Origin: Cephalotrichum gorgonifer
Taxonomy: Eukaryota > Ascomycota > Sordariomycetes > Microascales > Microascaceae
Direction: 5' to 3'
DNA: 64,000 nucleotides
Assembly: GCA_900312665.1 (NCBI GenBank)
Contig: ONZQ02000016.1
Span: 410,716-474,715 of the forward strand
The first letter of the stretch is position 1. Each line of letters opens with the position of its first letter. The translations under genes and the position numbers were made by a program. The notes beneath the pieces were generated by a model. That model saw nothing but the letters and a program-made list of their open reading frames with translations. It was not told where the DNA came from and ran no database searches. This document shows positions 22,203-33,547 of the stretch, in pieces.

Positions 22203-24317
22203 GGATGAGGATAGCCCGCCAGTGGGGGGGAGACACCGCTTTTTTCTTTCTTTTTCTTTTTCTGGGGTGGAGTGTCCTTCTCCTCGGCTTGTGTATGGAG
22301 CGAAAGAAAAGTCCTTGGGCATGGGATATTATGTATTGAGCGAGCACTGTACTCAGGAGATATTTCTTTGGAGTGGTATACACTTTCTTCTGAAATTAAA
22401 TGGGGCCGTTGAACAAAAGAAAGCCAAGAAGTGGAGAGAGATGAATAAATGAAGACTGTCCCGACACAGTTTGGTGAATTAACAGTATGGCATAACAGTA
22501 AATGAAGCATTGAAGCTCACCCTGATTTGTATTAACGGTAAGATACGAACACCTCTCGGTAGCTGACTTATTCACTAGAGATGATGCTCTTAAAAGACAG
22601 CCATCTCAAGGCCAGGTTCTTCACAGCTGCAAGGGAAAGAGAAAGATTGATGAAAATATATTCACGTGAGAGGAATGAAGGAATATATTCCTTTTGTATT
22701 CTTGCTTATCACTTTACACATGAAAACTACTGCCTAAGTAGTGAGTATCTCCCTCTCCTTTGCAATTCTCAAGGCGTGTAAGTAGGTAAGTAGAATGAGT
22801 GATGGAGGGAGTTTGGGTCGCAGCAAAGAACTCATGTTTTCATGGAGTGCAAATATGTTCGTGCTTGGCACAATCACTATCAGTAATGATACTTTCCTTA
22901 AGCTAACAGCCTATCAGGAAGGTTGCCTTGGAGATTATGGGTCTGAGGAGTTGTTGCTCTGCCCCCCTTCCCTGCCTACAAGGATAGCTTCACACTCCCA
23001 AGGTTTGTAAGTGAAAGCTCTTTGCAGTCTCCCAACATATTTTTTTTTCTGTTCCATAATGAATCATCATCATGAGTTTCTGCTCCCGCTAGCTTAATTC
23101 ACCAGGCAGACGTTACGTTCGAAGAGCGACAGCCTTGCATTGCCAACACTAAAGCATCACACCTTCATTTGTACCAGCCTCACTTTCACTGCGTTTTATT
23201 CATGTTTGGTGAGTCTATTGCAGTCTCATTACCTTTCGAACGTGAATAACAAGTAATTTGAAAGATACGTACATGCCCCCGGAATACTATATAAGGCCCA
23301 TCTCCCTCCCCGATCCTTCTCCTCCCTCCTTTTCCTCTTTCTCCCCAGGACACCCACACCTCCGCACAAGTCACCAGCATATTTCCTCACACATACAAAC
23401 ACAGCAAGATATCTTGGGATTATACCTAGCTGCCCAAATATCTCTTCTCTCACACGGACATACCAAGACACCTTTTATATATATGCACCTCTCATACTAT
23501 TAGTTCTTTTATATAACCCAGCTCCTTCATTCATACAAATTTAGATTTCAATCCACGCCCTTGCCAACAATAGATGCATGAGCAACTTATCAAGCCCAAA
23601 CTCTGAAGACTTCGAGGTTAAGTCCTGTAGAAGCAGAAGGGAGATATTCAAGGCCAAGATCCATGTATTGGGAAGGCTTGACATCGACCTTCGCGCTTGT
23701 TCTGTCCCAGTTCATATCGCTTATTAGGTACCTTGAAGAATCCGTGGATTCTTACAAGAGTGGGTAGGATCTTCTCCATATCATGGTAGATATTCGCCAC
23801 ACATTATGGCACGGGATCGACTTGCTTGATCACGCATCTGTAATTGTGGTGACACATTGGTAGATTGGAACACCAAGACAGGGACACTACAGGAACCTAG
23901 TTTGCCCCGTTTGCGCCTGGAAGCTCGTCGAGTATCTCAGCAAATTCATAGACCACCTCACTCAGCTGCAGAAGTCGCAGCTGGACCTAAATTGCAAGTT
24001 ACTCGTCATGATGGAGTCGACACGCTGAGGGCAGCTATATATATACATGTATATACCACGATGTAAGTTCTTTTGTTCTCCCTTGCGTGCATCCTACTAA
24101 CTGGAACTCAAGTTCATTTAACAGCAAGTATTGCTGCCATCACTTAGCCGGCCTCTCTGCATCGTTATAACCCGTCGGAGAGGCGGCGAGATCATGGCCT
24201 CTCAGGCAATCTACGTCGGTGAAAGCTTCCTCTCTAGTCCACCTCTCCGCGTCACCACAATTCGTCAGAAAGCTCACGGCGTCGTGGCCCCCGGGGGCCC
24301 GGAGTACAAGACCCAAA

Positions 24318-24395
24318 TGTTACTACCAACTTGCCACACTCTGAGGCCATGTTCCACAATGAGGACGGCAAGAGTGTGGCAGGTTGGCAGTAACC
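24318..24395. repeat. Inverted repeat, 25-bp arms with 28-bp loop
   Basis: The left arm (24318-24342) contains CCAACTTGCCACACTCT. The right arm (24371-24395) contains AGAGTGTGGCAGGTTGG. The 25-bp arms differ at three positions, two of which would still pair as G-U in RNA. It could be a hairpin RNA or a short non-autonomous element relic. Confidence 0.65.
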
Positions 24396-24604
24396 TAAAC
24401 CATGATCATGGCTATCAGCCCTCTTCGCCTCTACCACGTAGGCATTTATCTAGAACCAACCCCGCTCAATATCTCGCGACGGTGCTCTCACATAACTTCC
24501 ACTACAGATACAGAACCCGATTCTAAATCTAGCAAGCTCTATATATATCCTAGTATCACTTTTCGATTCACTACGGTGCAAATCTCTATATATACCATCC
24601 CCAC

Positions 24605-24935
24605 CACTGCCACGGATTTTCGCCGTTGGCGAATCCCGCGTTGGACCAAAAGCAAGCGAGCGATTTGTCTGACTTCTCTAGCAATCCCGCGGTTCCCAAT
24701 GATGGCCGGATATTCAACACGGGATACGCGCTCGCCTACCCATTGACCAAGACCTACTTCATGGCGGAGTCCGTTTCAAATCCGGAGATCGATATCGAAT
24801 GATGCCTGGCACTGGGACACTACTACGTATGTCCGACCGATGGTGCTTGAGTGGCCCGCGGGCGCGACTGCGTTTTTTACGTACAACAGGAACGACGAGC
24901 CGCAGCGGTCGCACGCAAGGCCGCAAACAACGAAG
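24605..24935 (+). pseudogene. Frameshifted protein-coding relic, family not recognised
   Basis: Two overlapping + frames read like consecutive parts of one protein. Frame 1 (24605-24802) includes NDGRIFNTGYALAYPLTKTY and MAESVSNPEIDIE and ends in TGA at 24800. Frame 2 continues from 24798 with NDAWHWDTTTYVRPMVLEWP and AGATAFFTYNRNDEPQ. The switch at about 24797 is a one-base frameshift in the middle of a plausible sentence (SNPEIDI/NDAWHWD). No start, stop or splice context was found on either side. I do not recognise the family. Confidence 0.5.
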
Positions 24936-25987
24936 TTGTGGTTCTTAAGAAGAAGACGGATGCGGATAAGAAGAAGAAGCAGTGGAAGAGTGAGAAGGTG
25001 GAGGTAACGAGGAACCTTTCTATACTATATATAGCAAACTCAATATAAAATCTTTTATAGATTCATAGCAAAGTAGAGATTCTGTTCGGTAGCGAGCTCG
25101 TCACAGGCGGTTACCGAGTCCCTTGACAAGGAACAGCGCACCTGCCAGATAGCCACGGATGGCTGAGAACAGCAGAGGCACAAGCATACCGATGCTCACC
25201 GCCATGTGTGGGGGTTGAGGCGTTGATCCTCTTGACCCCGGGCGGAGCAAATAGTTTATAGAGTACCGGGGAAGGGCGGGCAAGGAGGCAAGGGCTCTAT
25301 ATCTTTATACCAACTCGCTGCGGCAGAAACCACTCCGATAACGACTTGATGCTATACCTCTCTTCAAATCATTATTTGACGAAGAAATCGCACATCAGTA
25401 CCGCATCTACGGTCTCGGTTTCCTTTAGCAGTAAGACGAAGCGTCACTAGGGCCTTCTATATATACATCAAACGACGCTTTCATTGACATGCAAACCCAG
25501 CATGGAGATTCTGAGCCCGCTCTATATAACAACAAAGTCTAATCGAGAAAACGCCACCTGATAGAAAGGGGAGGAATGTGGAGGAGATGGAGAGGCAGTG
25601 GAGGGCGCAGTGGAACGTCACGAGTGCATCCCGCAACCTAGTGGTCGGCTTTATATGCCCGAAAGATATTCTACCCCAAATTCCAGCCCCAACCATAAAA
25701 CCCGAGGGAACTGAGGTTCTGCGAGATGGGACCTTTCACAATGAGGCAGAAGATGCGATAGATGGCAGAGATGGTGGAGAGGAACAGGAGATCGTTGTGC
25801 CCTTCCATTATGTCCATCGGTGCCATTATAAATGGTGGCTTATGGGCAACTTTACAAGGTACATATTCCCGAATGACCAGGTGCTGGGAGTACTTCAGCA
25901 TCTGGTTGAAGGACAGGTGCAAGTAACTAGAGTAGGTATTATCAAGGGGAGTGAAACGGAGGGAACAGAAGCTGCTAAAGATGACCA

Positions 25988-26731
25988 TTGTCTTTCAAGG
26001 TAGTGAACAAGCTAAATCCCAAGGGATTAACTAGCAGATTCACAATTATATTGCGCTCATACAATAGTCATCAATTAAGATTTGGTGTTACGAGGTTTAA
26101 TCACTCACTCTCATATAGAACTCTCTTAAGTACTCCCGTGAACCACGAAGCTGGTAATAATTGTGCCCAGGGGCTTACCCAGCAATCCTCATTCTCGCCT
26201 CAACCCTCCTCTTCAGGTGGGCGAGTTTTGACCATCAACCGCCCGGAAGGCTGTCTGGCCACCATCCCCCCGCCCACGGGGGACATACGAGTCATCTCTC
26301 CCACCTCCTGCGGTGCGAAACCCCCAATCAAGGTGCCGCAGCCCGACGAGCCCTCCCGGGACCCTTCCGATGAGCCTCTCGCTGACCATTCCGCTAAATC
26401 CAAGAGCACCTCCAGCAGGCAGGGTCAGGACGACTCCCTGTTCCCTCTCGGCCCGGTGCCCATCGGGCCCATCATAGCGCGGGACAGGGACCAAGCCTTC
26501 CGCTACCTCACATACAGTGAGGGCAAGGCCACCCGAAAAATAAACCATGCCAAGTCACAAGGGTGGATCAATAGTCGCCTCACAAACCTAATACTTGTCG
26601 TCCTCGCCAAGGTTGATATTAGAAGATTCCATGCCGTCACTAGAGGTTTTATAGAATTTGGATTTAGGTATTTCCCAGGGCTGCACATTTGGTATTTGAC
26701 TTTAAGAAAAGATCTATACATGTCAAAGTAA
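25988..26731 (+). other. Open frame of 247 codons with GC-rich coding-like core, origin unknown
   Basis: The frame is open throughout, but only about 26215-26570 looks coding. There, third positions are mostly C or G (for example RVISPTSCGAKPPIKVPQ and DDSLFPLGPVPIGPIIARD), and the flanks on both sides are AT-rich. The core is preceded by a pyrimidine-rich stretch ending CTCTTCAG/GTGGG, which resembles an intron 3' end. So the core could be a captured or surviving exon of a decayed gene. I recognise no domain, and the full 247-residue reading is probably not a real protein. Confidence 0.35.
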
Positions 26732-27070
26732 CTCAAATGCATATTTCATACCATCTAAAACACCCTTTTTAACCATATGTCGATTACAACCGTTAGAAAG
26801 CTAGTAGCAGGGCCAACTATTTACCAATCAACTATACAGGTTAGCTCTGTTAGAGGAGATATTGGCTTGTTTATCACCCTTAAACTGGCCGCAGAATGTG
26901 AGACAGTATAGAAGGCCTTAGCCAAGCCTGCGAGAGCTTCATACAACTCGATGACTTACAGTCTAGCTAGCACCTTGGGGCAGCCCTTACATACTAAGGC
27001 AAAATATGTGCAATACTATCGAAGACATCAAGGACTAAGAATGCCAAAAAAATAATTCAGAACCGGATAA

Positions 27071-27159
27071 CTCTCTCTCGGGGAATCGAACCCCGGCCAC
27101 CTGCGAACGCGCGCTGTCTGTATGACAGGCAGGTATCCTTACCACTAGACCAAGAAAGA
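27071..27159 (-). tRNA. tRNA-Asp (GTC), with 17-nt intron
   Basis: On the minus strand the acceptor stem TCTTTCT pairs with AGAGAGA, followed by discriminator G. The D stem is GTCT/GGAT, the anticodon stem CCTGC/GCAGG with loop C-T-GTC-A, and the T arm CGGGG-TTCGATT-CCCCG. The intron follows A37, about 17 nt from TACAGACAGC to GTT, and contains GAC complementary to the anticodon. A T-run lies just downstream on the same strand (27044-27050), as expected for RNA polymerase III termination. Confidence 0.88.
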
Positions 27160-28327
27160 CGGCGGATATATTGATAGCGTCCCCACTTAGCATTTTGTGA
27201 ACGCACGCTGCTATGCGGCGCTGAGCAACAAGGGAAGGAGGGTGAGATGCATCTAGAGGGAATAACCTAAACCCCATTCCAGAGAAGCTAGTACCATCCA
27301 CCACGAGGGCGGAAATAGTACCTCAAGGATCACCTAGTTCACAAATAGATTCAAGGTAATCAATCGCAATGGAGGGCCATTTATCCCATCCCAAGCCCCG
27401 GGGACAGGCCATGAGCAACTAACTCACTGCACTGCCTTTAATATTTACAAAGATTCCAGATAGACAACTATTAGGCCTTTCATTTACGACTCGGCCGAAT
27501 ACATATATATATTTACATCTGAACATAAAGATCGACGATGGAGGCCTCTAATACTGCTCTCAAGTACTCTGAGGCGTTTGGAGAGGTCCACCCATCCCAG
27601 TCCAGAACCTGGGATCCAACGCCGAACACTCCAAGGATCATCCGGACAAGTAGGGGAGCGGCAACTCGGGCCTACCGCCAATAGATATCCTGAGCTGAGC
27701 CCACTATCCAGTCGGTTGTCGTATCTTAGCTGGGTATTGTTTGCAGCTCTAGTGCAGGTTCAGATTCATAATCATGAGGAGTGTAGATATCATGTATCGA
27801 CAAGTATACCGCACCACACTAAGAAAGTAGAAGCTGGCCCTTTTACGGACAATCATGACTTTGATATAGCGGGTTCTCAAAAATAGCTATTGCCAGGACG
27901 GCATAGATGGTAGAGAAGTGGGCGTTAATGAGGCGGTTGTATCATCCTTTGACTAGTAGGATTAGGATGCAAACCCCTCCAAAATACCAGCTCGAAGCCG
28001 CAGGCAACCGCCCGCTTGAACATTGATCGACAGTCTGAACCGCGGGAATTATACTGGGAAGTTGGCTCCACGTCCGATTTCTCAACCTGGCCCTCCTGCG
28101 ACGACTATCCAGGCTCTCATCTTGCGATAGGCACCACGAGAGAGGAAAGGGCCAGCGACTCCTTCCGGGGGCTTTGGCAAGAACTAGCTGCCTAATACGC
28201 TCGCCAAGGTAGCAGGGGATGGCCCTCTTGGACACACCATCGTTCAAATACTAAGGCCAGATGGCAAACGAGGCTGACCAATTCAAGCGACGGTTCGCGG
28301 CCGAACTCTCACCGAAATTAACCATCA

Positions 28328-28424
28328 GGTCCAATAGTCTAGTTGGTTAGGACGTGGGTTTCTGATTATATCTATCAGGATATAGGAGCCTACCCGAAGC
28401 CTCAGTTCGAATCTGGGTTGGACC
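28328..28424 (+). tRNA. tRNA-Gln (CTG), with 25-nt intron
   Basis: The acceptor stem is GGTCCAA/TTGGACC. The D stem is GTCT/GGAC, the anticodon stem TGGGT/ACCCG with T33 and anticodon CTG, then A37. A 25-nt intron (28366-28390) contains CAG, which can pair with the anticodon. The T arm is CTCAG-TTCGAAT-CTGGG. A run of about nine T follows at 28433, a good RNA polymerase III terminator. An alternative folding would place TCT (Arg) in the loop, but it breaks the standard spacing, so Gln is preferred. Confidence 0.82.
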
Positions 28425-30661
28425 TTCAGCTGTTTTTTTTTCTCCTTCTCCAAGTGAGTGGGTCCCTTTTCGGAATTTTGTTTTGCTTTTACACCTAGTC
28501 CACTTTGATCCAGTCTACATATAACATTCCTTCCATAAGATCATACGCTTAGTTTATTTAGAAGATTTGATTCAGGCTTTGGGGGCGTTGGACTCCATAG
28601 TGTGGGTCAGAATCGTCCTTGGACACAGGAGAACCTACTGTGCCGCACTGGTGACTGCAAAGTCTGAGAGATGGAGATCTGTGTCGAGACGGATGGTTGC
28701 CACAAGTCTTCCGCGTTGGCTGCTATTTGCGCTGACAACAAGTCCCCGTGCCCTCCACCTACACTAGTAACACTGTACACGATATTCCCATTCATATAGG
28801 TCCTGGGCTTTCTATCTTCCCAAGCATGGCGCCCTGTAAGTAGCCATGTCATAAGTACGTTTTGCTCTATGTTGTGCGACTTATGTATCAACAAACGCTC
28901 TAGTCGAGTTCACTGTAATGTCAGGCCGTTTAACGCTTTATCTAGCCAAATTGTCGCAGACATCATATAGATCACGTCTATAAATAGCAATATAAGCTAT
29001 CCCCCATCCTGCTCCTACGGGCTAGATCAACACGTATGAGCCAGGTATACGGATGTGCGAGCCTAATTTGAACCTCATATCCAGGTCAAGACGACGGAGC
29101 AAGCGGCTAAGGATAAGAAGGAGCAGGAGGAGAAGGCGGCGAGGGAGAAGAAATAGGTGTCCGACATATAGGTGTGGGATAATACTCCCAAAGTGCGTCA
29201 GCATTCCGGCATCAGACTAGACTACGTACCAGCTGGAGACTGGTACTGCATGGAAGCCGTGGATACACGCGAACAGGATAACTTCTACAAATTATTTGTA
29301 CTAATGACGACGAGAATTACGTTGAGGACGATCAACAATAGGTCAAAGATGACCAATATCAAAGTCGACGACGACGGAGCTCCTGGGGGGATGACAGCCA
29401 GGATCTGCATTCTCGTCACAGCCTTAGGTAGCATCGCCTATGGAATATACGACGTCACTTTCGCCACTACCTTCTTCGCCATTATCTGGCTAGCTATTGT
29501 CCAGACTTTGATCTCTATTCCAGAGGGGTTAAGGTGGATATAAGAACGTTGAAACAGTGCCAAAGGGGGCCTTTAACATAGTTTTCTGCCCTCATTGCAC
29601 CCCATTACCAAGTTTACATGCTGCTACAAAGGATAAATTCTCATAGATATGAGCGCCCATAACACCGGCAACGAAATATTTCGTCCAGGACAATTACCAA
29701 TGGAGCAAAGAAACAGTCAGTATGAAGCATGAGAGAATCTTTCAGCATGAGAAGTGACGACCATCGGTGCCCTCCGCCAACCTGCAATCAAGGCCGGACA
29801 CAGGAAGGTGCCAGCTAGAAATTCAAAGTAGCCTGAGGTGCATTACCATTGGAAGCACCGTAAGTAATGATTCAGTGTCTTACATCACCCTCATAGAGGG
29901 AGCTCCAATATAGCAGATATAACACTATGGTAACCCACCTCTAGGAAGGCCTAGGAGCCATCCTCCTCACTATATCCACGCTAGGATTGCCTCATATGCT
30001 AAACTGAGGCCTATAACGCCAAATTACTAAGTCACCGAAGGCTGTTTCCCGGAGGCAGCTAGGAGTTATAAGAGTCGGCGCCCTCGACTTCGAGTACTCT
30101 CTGTCGTCGCCCAAAATATATTGTTGTACGAGAGGCCTAGTTCAGCAACTTTACGAACAACCCTAGATATATCGTTGACCAGTTAATCATCCCTGGCGAG
30201 GTCAGGTGGATGCAGAGAACTAGTCTCGTCATGCGAAGTGGAAGTAACGCGCGATGGTACAGCCAAGGTCAGGCAGGGGTCAGCAAGCAACTGTTTCCCC
30301 GGGCGATGAAGAATAGGCCCAAATGTCCGCTCCTCAAGAATAATAAGCCGTGGATGTTAAAGATACAACTTTCGATTGGCGAAAGCAAATCCTACGCCCT
30401 TTGGAGCGTATTGGGGCGAATGTAGGAAGATAGAAAGTGGGGGAAGAACCTAGTTTTCATCATATACCTAAACATCATGGGTATTCGGTGGACGAGTGTA
30501 AAGGCCGCATTCAAATCGTATCAGATAAGGGGCATTATATATAACACATATAAGAGAAACTCCGGGGTACAAATATCACCAACTAGCGCCTAAATAAAAC
30601 CTCCCTGGTATCTTTCATCATTCCAAATTCCGTAACTCCTCCTCTTCCTCGTCCTCGCTCG

Positions 30662-33547
30662 CTATTCCGCCACAGGGAAGAAGGGATTAAACATAGAAGG
30701 GTGCTCCGCAAGATTATCCCAAAACTCGGCCTCGAAGTCCCACGGCTCGAGCTGCGACTGCCGGATCCACGGCTCGACGACGCTCGCGGCCACCGCCATC
30801 TCGGGCGCCGCCGCCGGCTCCGCGCCACGGGAGGCGGCGGTGGGCGGGCTGAGGCGCCTATCGCGCAGGTGGATCCGCTCCAGGAACTTGTTGATGGTGT
30901 TCGTGGCGCGCGAGAGGAGGGCGTAGTTGGGCTCCGTGGGGCGGACGATGGTGCCCAGGTCGACGCCCGAGACGATGATGCCGAGGTCCCGGAGGGTCTT
31001 CGACTCCTGGAAGCCGTCCGTGGGGTTGTTTCGTCTTAGCATGGATATCATGATTATGCCTATTGCTGGGAGGCCGTAGTGGCACAGCTGATTCCATCGT
31101 GTTAGTACGCCTTTGGCAGAGGTTTTGGGCGAAAAAGAAACGGGGGCAACAGGGTAGAGGGGTAAAAAAAAGGTGGTTCCGCGGGGAGCCTACCTTCCAC
31201 TCAAAGCTTGTCCCCGACGAACAGACTAGCTGGCCTCGAAGGACAATAACCTCCACGACCAGCGAAAGGATTTCCCGAGCGAGGCTCACAAAGGTAGCGT
31301 CAGGATCAGCCGGCGACCCGAGGCATAATAGGCGGAGCAGGAATAAGACGTGGAGGTAGTTGAGGCGCGTGCTGACTAGGAAGTCGCGCTCGAAGAGCCC
31401 GCCCCCGGGGTAGTCTTTCAGGCTTCCTTCCATTCGGAAACCTCTAGGGAGAGCCATCCATTGGTCTTCGGCTTGTTGCCGAATGTGACTTTTAGGAAGA
31501 GGTATTTTGGTCAGCCAGGTGAGGTCGGATCTGCTAGGAATAACAGGTCTCTAGAAGGGGAAAATATGCTGTTGAATAATGAAAAAGGGGAGGGGATGGG
31601 ACAAAACATACTTGACTCTGTGGTTAAAATTATCCCTACTCCCGCCATTGAACATCTCGAGGATCTCCTCTTTCAAGGACGCACAGATGGCGGTCCAGCG
31701 CGTTTCTGCCCAGATGTCCATCTCGGAGTCCGGGTGCCACGTCAGAACGTGCATCCTCCGCTCGGGCACGGGGAGGGACTTCTCGTCTGGCGCGGCGGTC
31801 TGGCTCAGGGCGGCCTGCAGGTGGCAGAACTTCTTGCCCAGGCGGGGCGGACGGCCGAGGAAGATTGCCCAGTTCTTGTCGGCCGAGTAGGCGCGGGCGA
31901 AGGCGGTTCTCCTCATTATTACGAGGAAGGCGGGGACGTCGCTGGAGGTCACTGTCTTCTCGTGGTACCCGAGGGATACTATGGAAGTGATGACGTCTCC
32001 GAGCTTGCGGTAGGAGTGGTATGCTGAGACGAGAGAATGAGAAGACGTTTTGTTTTATGTTGTGGGGAAGGGAAGGGCGGCGCGGATAAAAGGTAGGTTG
32101 GGAGGGCATGACTTACACTGAACCCCAAACACGTAGGAATGTGAAATAAAGTTCTCGTACTGGAACACAAGCTGGAGGTCATTTAGCCTGTCAAAAGACA
32201 AACACACCTCGACGGCGACATTCGTCAACTTCACCGCCAATGCCAGCAGCTCCTGCCTGCGCGCGTCTTCTAGGTACAACGCAGGGAAAATGTGGACCTC
32301 TGACGCTGCGCGGATGACGGCGCAGAACAACAAGCCGACGGTCTCCAGCCTCGTGTTCGAGCCTAGGAACTGAGACGCGTACTCCCTCACCGTGAGCGAC
32401 GGCTGACAGCTCAGTGGCCGGCTGGAGTTGTGCAGTAGCGACCTCGCGTACGCTAGATACTGGTCGGCGCCGCCGCTGGACCGCGACGACAGCGACAGGG
32501 AGAGGAGGTCGTCGAGGGGGTCATGCACGATGAGGTCGACGAAGGGCTCGCAGAGGGCGAGGTTGGCGCCGGTGGCTCGCCAGAAGGCGATGAGGTCCCT
32601 GAGGGGGTTAAGGGGGAAGGTGCCGGGGAAGGCGCCGAGGAGGCGGCGGAGGCCCTCGGCGATCTTGGCGGCCTGCATCTCGCCCTCGAAGCCGAGGAAG
32701 GGTTCCGAGCCGGGAGGAGCGGCCGACTCGGAGGGGGGATTGGAGACCTGGAGGGGGTTCTCGTCCTGGGAGAGGTGGTTGAAGATGGTGACGTGGCTGG
32801 AGGCGCCGAGGTAGAGGGGATTGGGGTAGCTTGTCCTCGGGGTCGAGGCGACGGGACTTGCGGTTGGGGTTTCGCTAGACGGTGATGGTGTTAGCGGCGT
32901 CATCTTGGTGGTTTGCTATACATCATAGAGTGAAACTGTCTCACTCCATGCTCGTACGAGACGAAGCTGGAGTTGACCTAACCGAATCTTAACTCATGTT
33001 TGCACTGCATAGAGCTTGAATACGGTTCGCCGAGTCTCGCCCATGCAAGTACTAATATACGGGAGATCGAATACAGCTCGCCGAATCTCACCCGTCTCTA
33101 CACGGCACGGAGCTGGAATACGGCTCGCCGAATGCCACCCGCGCCTACACTGCATGGAGCTCGATCCCGGTTCGCCTAACCCCACCCATGCTGACACTGC
33201 ATGGAACTCAAAGACGGTTCGCCGGGGCCCGGAGACCGGAGACCGGATACCGGATCCCGAAACACGGGGGCAAGTGGATAGGGGTAGGGGTAGGGGTAGA
33301 GTAAAGGGCAAGGCAGGTAAGCGGGGACCACTCACGGGGTTGGCGGCTCAACCTGATCGGAGTGCATCCGCGGAGGTTCCCTGTTAATATGGCGCTTCCT
33401 CGAGAAGGGGCGCATCCGATACACGCATGAGGCGGCCTTCTGGCCGGCGGCGCACCTGGCGCAGGACGGCCTCGCGTGGTCGCAGGAGAGCTTCGACTGC
33501 CTGCACGGCTCGCACGCCGGCATCCTCGGGCCTCGCGGGGGCGGCAT
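30662..33547 (-). CDS. Zn2Cys6 transcription factor
   Basis: Five exons (33547-33336, 32874-32117, 32023-31612, 31530-31194, 31087-30662) give 714 residues. The N-terminus carries a Gal4-type zinc cluster, ACEPCRQSKLSCDHARPSC then ARC...SCVYR (residues 11-43), followed by a basic patch. The middle and C-terminus have the helical architecture of the fungal-specific regulator domain (SYRKLGDVITSIVSLGYHEK, then RTAFARAYSADKNWAIFLGRPPRL). Intron 1 is long (461 bp) and contains a tandem array; its 3' end has a CTAAC branch site and CTAG acceptor, and joining restores VEPPTPETPTASP in phase. The exon 4 acceptor is uncertain: an in-frame alternative lies 15 bp upstream. It is divergent from an MFS permease and so a candidate regulator of the neighbouring transporter-oxidase-lyase set (inference). 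Confidence 0.85.
33012..33225. repeat. Tandem array in intron 1 of the Zn2Cys6 gene, about 4.5 units of 47-51 bp
   Basis: Units begin near 33012, 33062, 33109, 33156 and 33203. The consensus starts GAGCTGGAATACGGCTCGCC and continues GAATCTCACCC, ending CACTGCATG. Units differ by scattered substitutions. The array fills nearly half of the intron. A further G-rich simple repeat (four GGGGTA-like steps) follows at 33279-33299. Confidence 0.8.

Larger units (their letters stand above)
22203..30661. other. About 8.5 kb gene-poor interval with relics and two tRNAs
   Basis: The interval lies between the convergent laccase and Zn2Cys6 genes. By eye it is richer in A+T than the flanks, with many TATATA runs, and lacks intact protein genes. 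It contains two tRNA genes, an inverted repeat, a frameshifted relic, an isolated GC-rich coding-like block and several short hydrophobic frames, all listed separately. No transposase or reverse transcriptase domain can be read. The composition fits a decayed repeat island, possibly RIP-affected, but I did not compute RIP indices. Confidence 0.45.

Noticed and set aside
25578..26003. 141-codon + strand frame in the gene-poor island
   Set aside because: It has no codon bias or domain; the opposite strand carries a more protein-like hydrophobic relic.
28328..28424. Reading the tRNA as Arg (TCT)
   Set aside because: Placing TCT in the loop breaks the normal variable-loop and anticodon-stem spacing; the Gln (CTG) fold uses standard positions throughout.
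33279..33299. GGGGTA repeats resembling telomere sequence
   Set aside because: Fungal telomeres are TTAGGG repeats; this is four steps of a different unit inside an intron.
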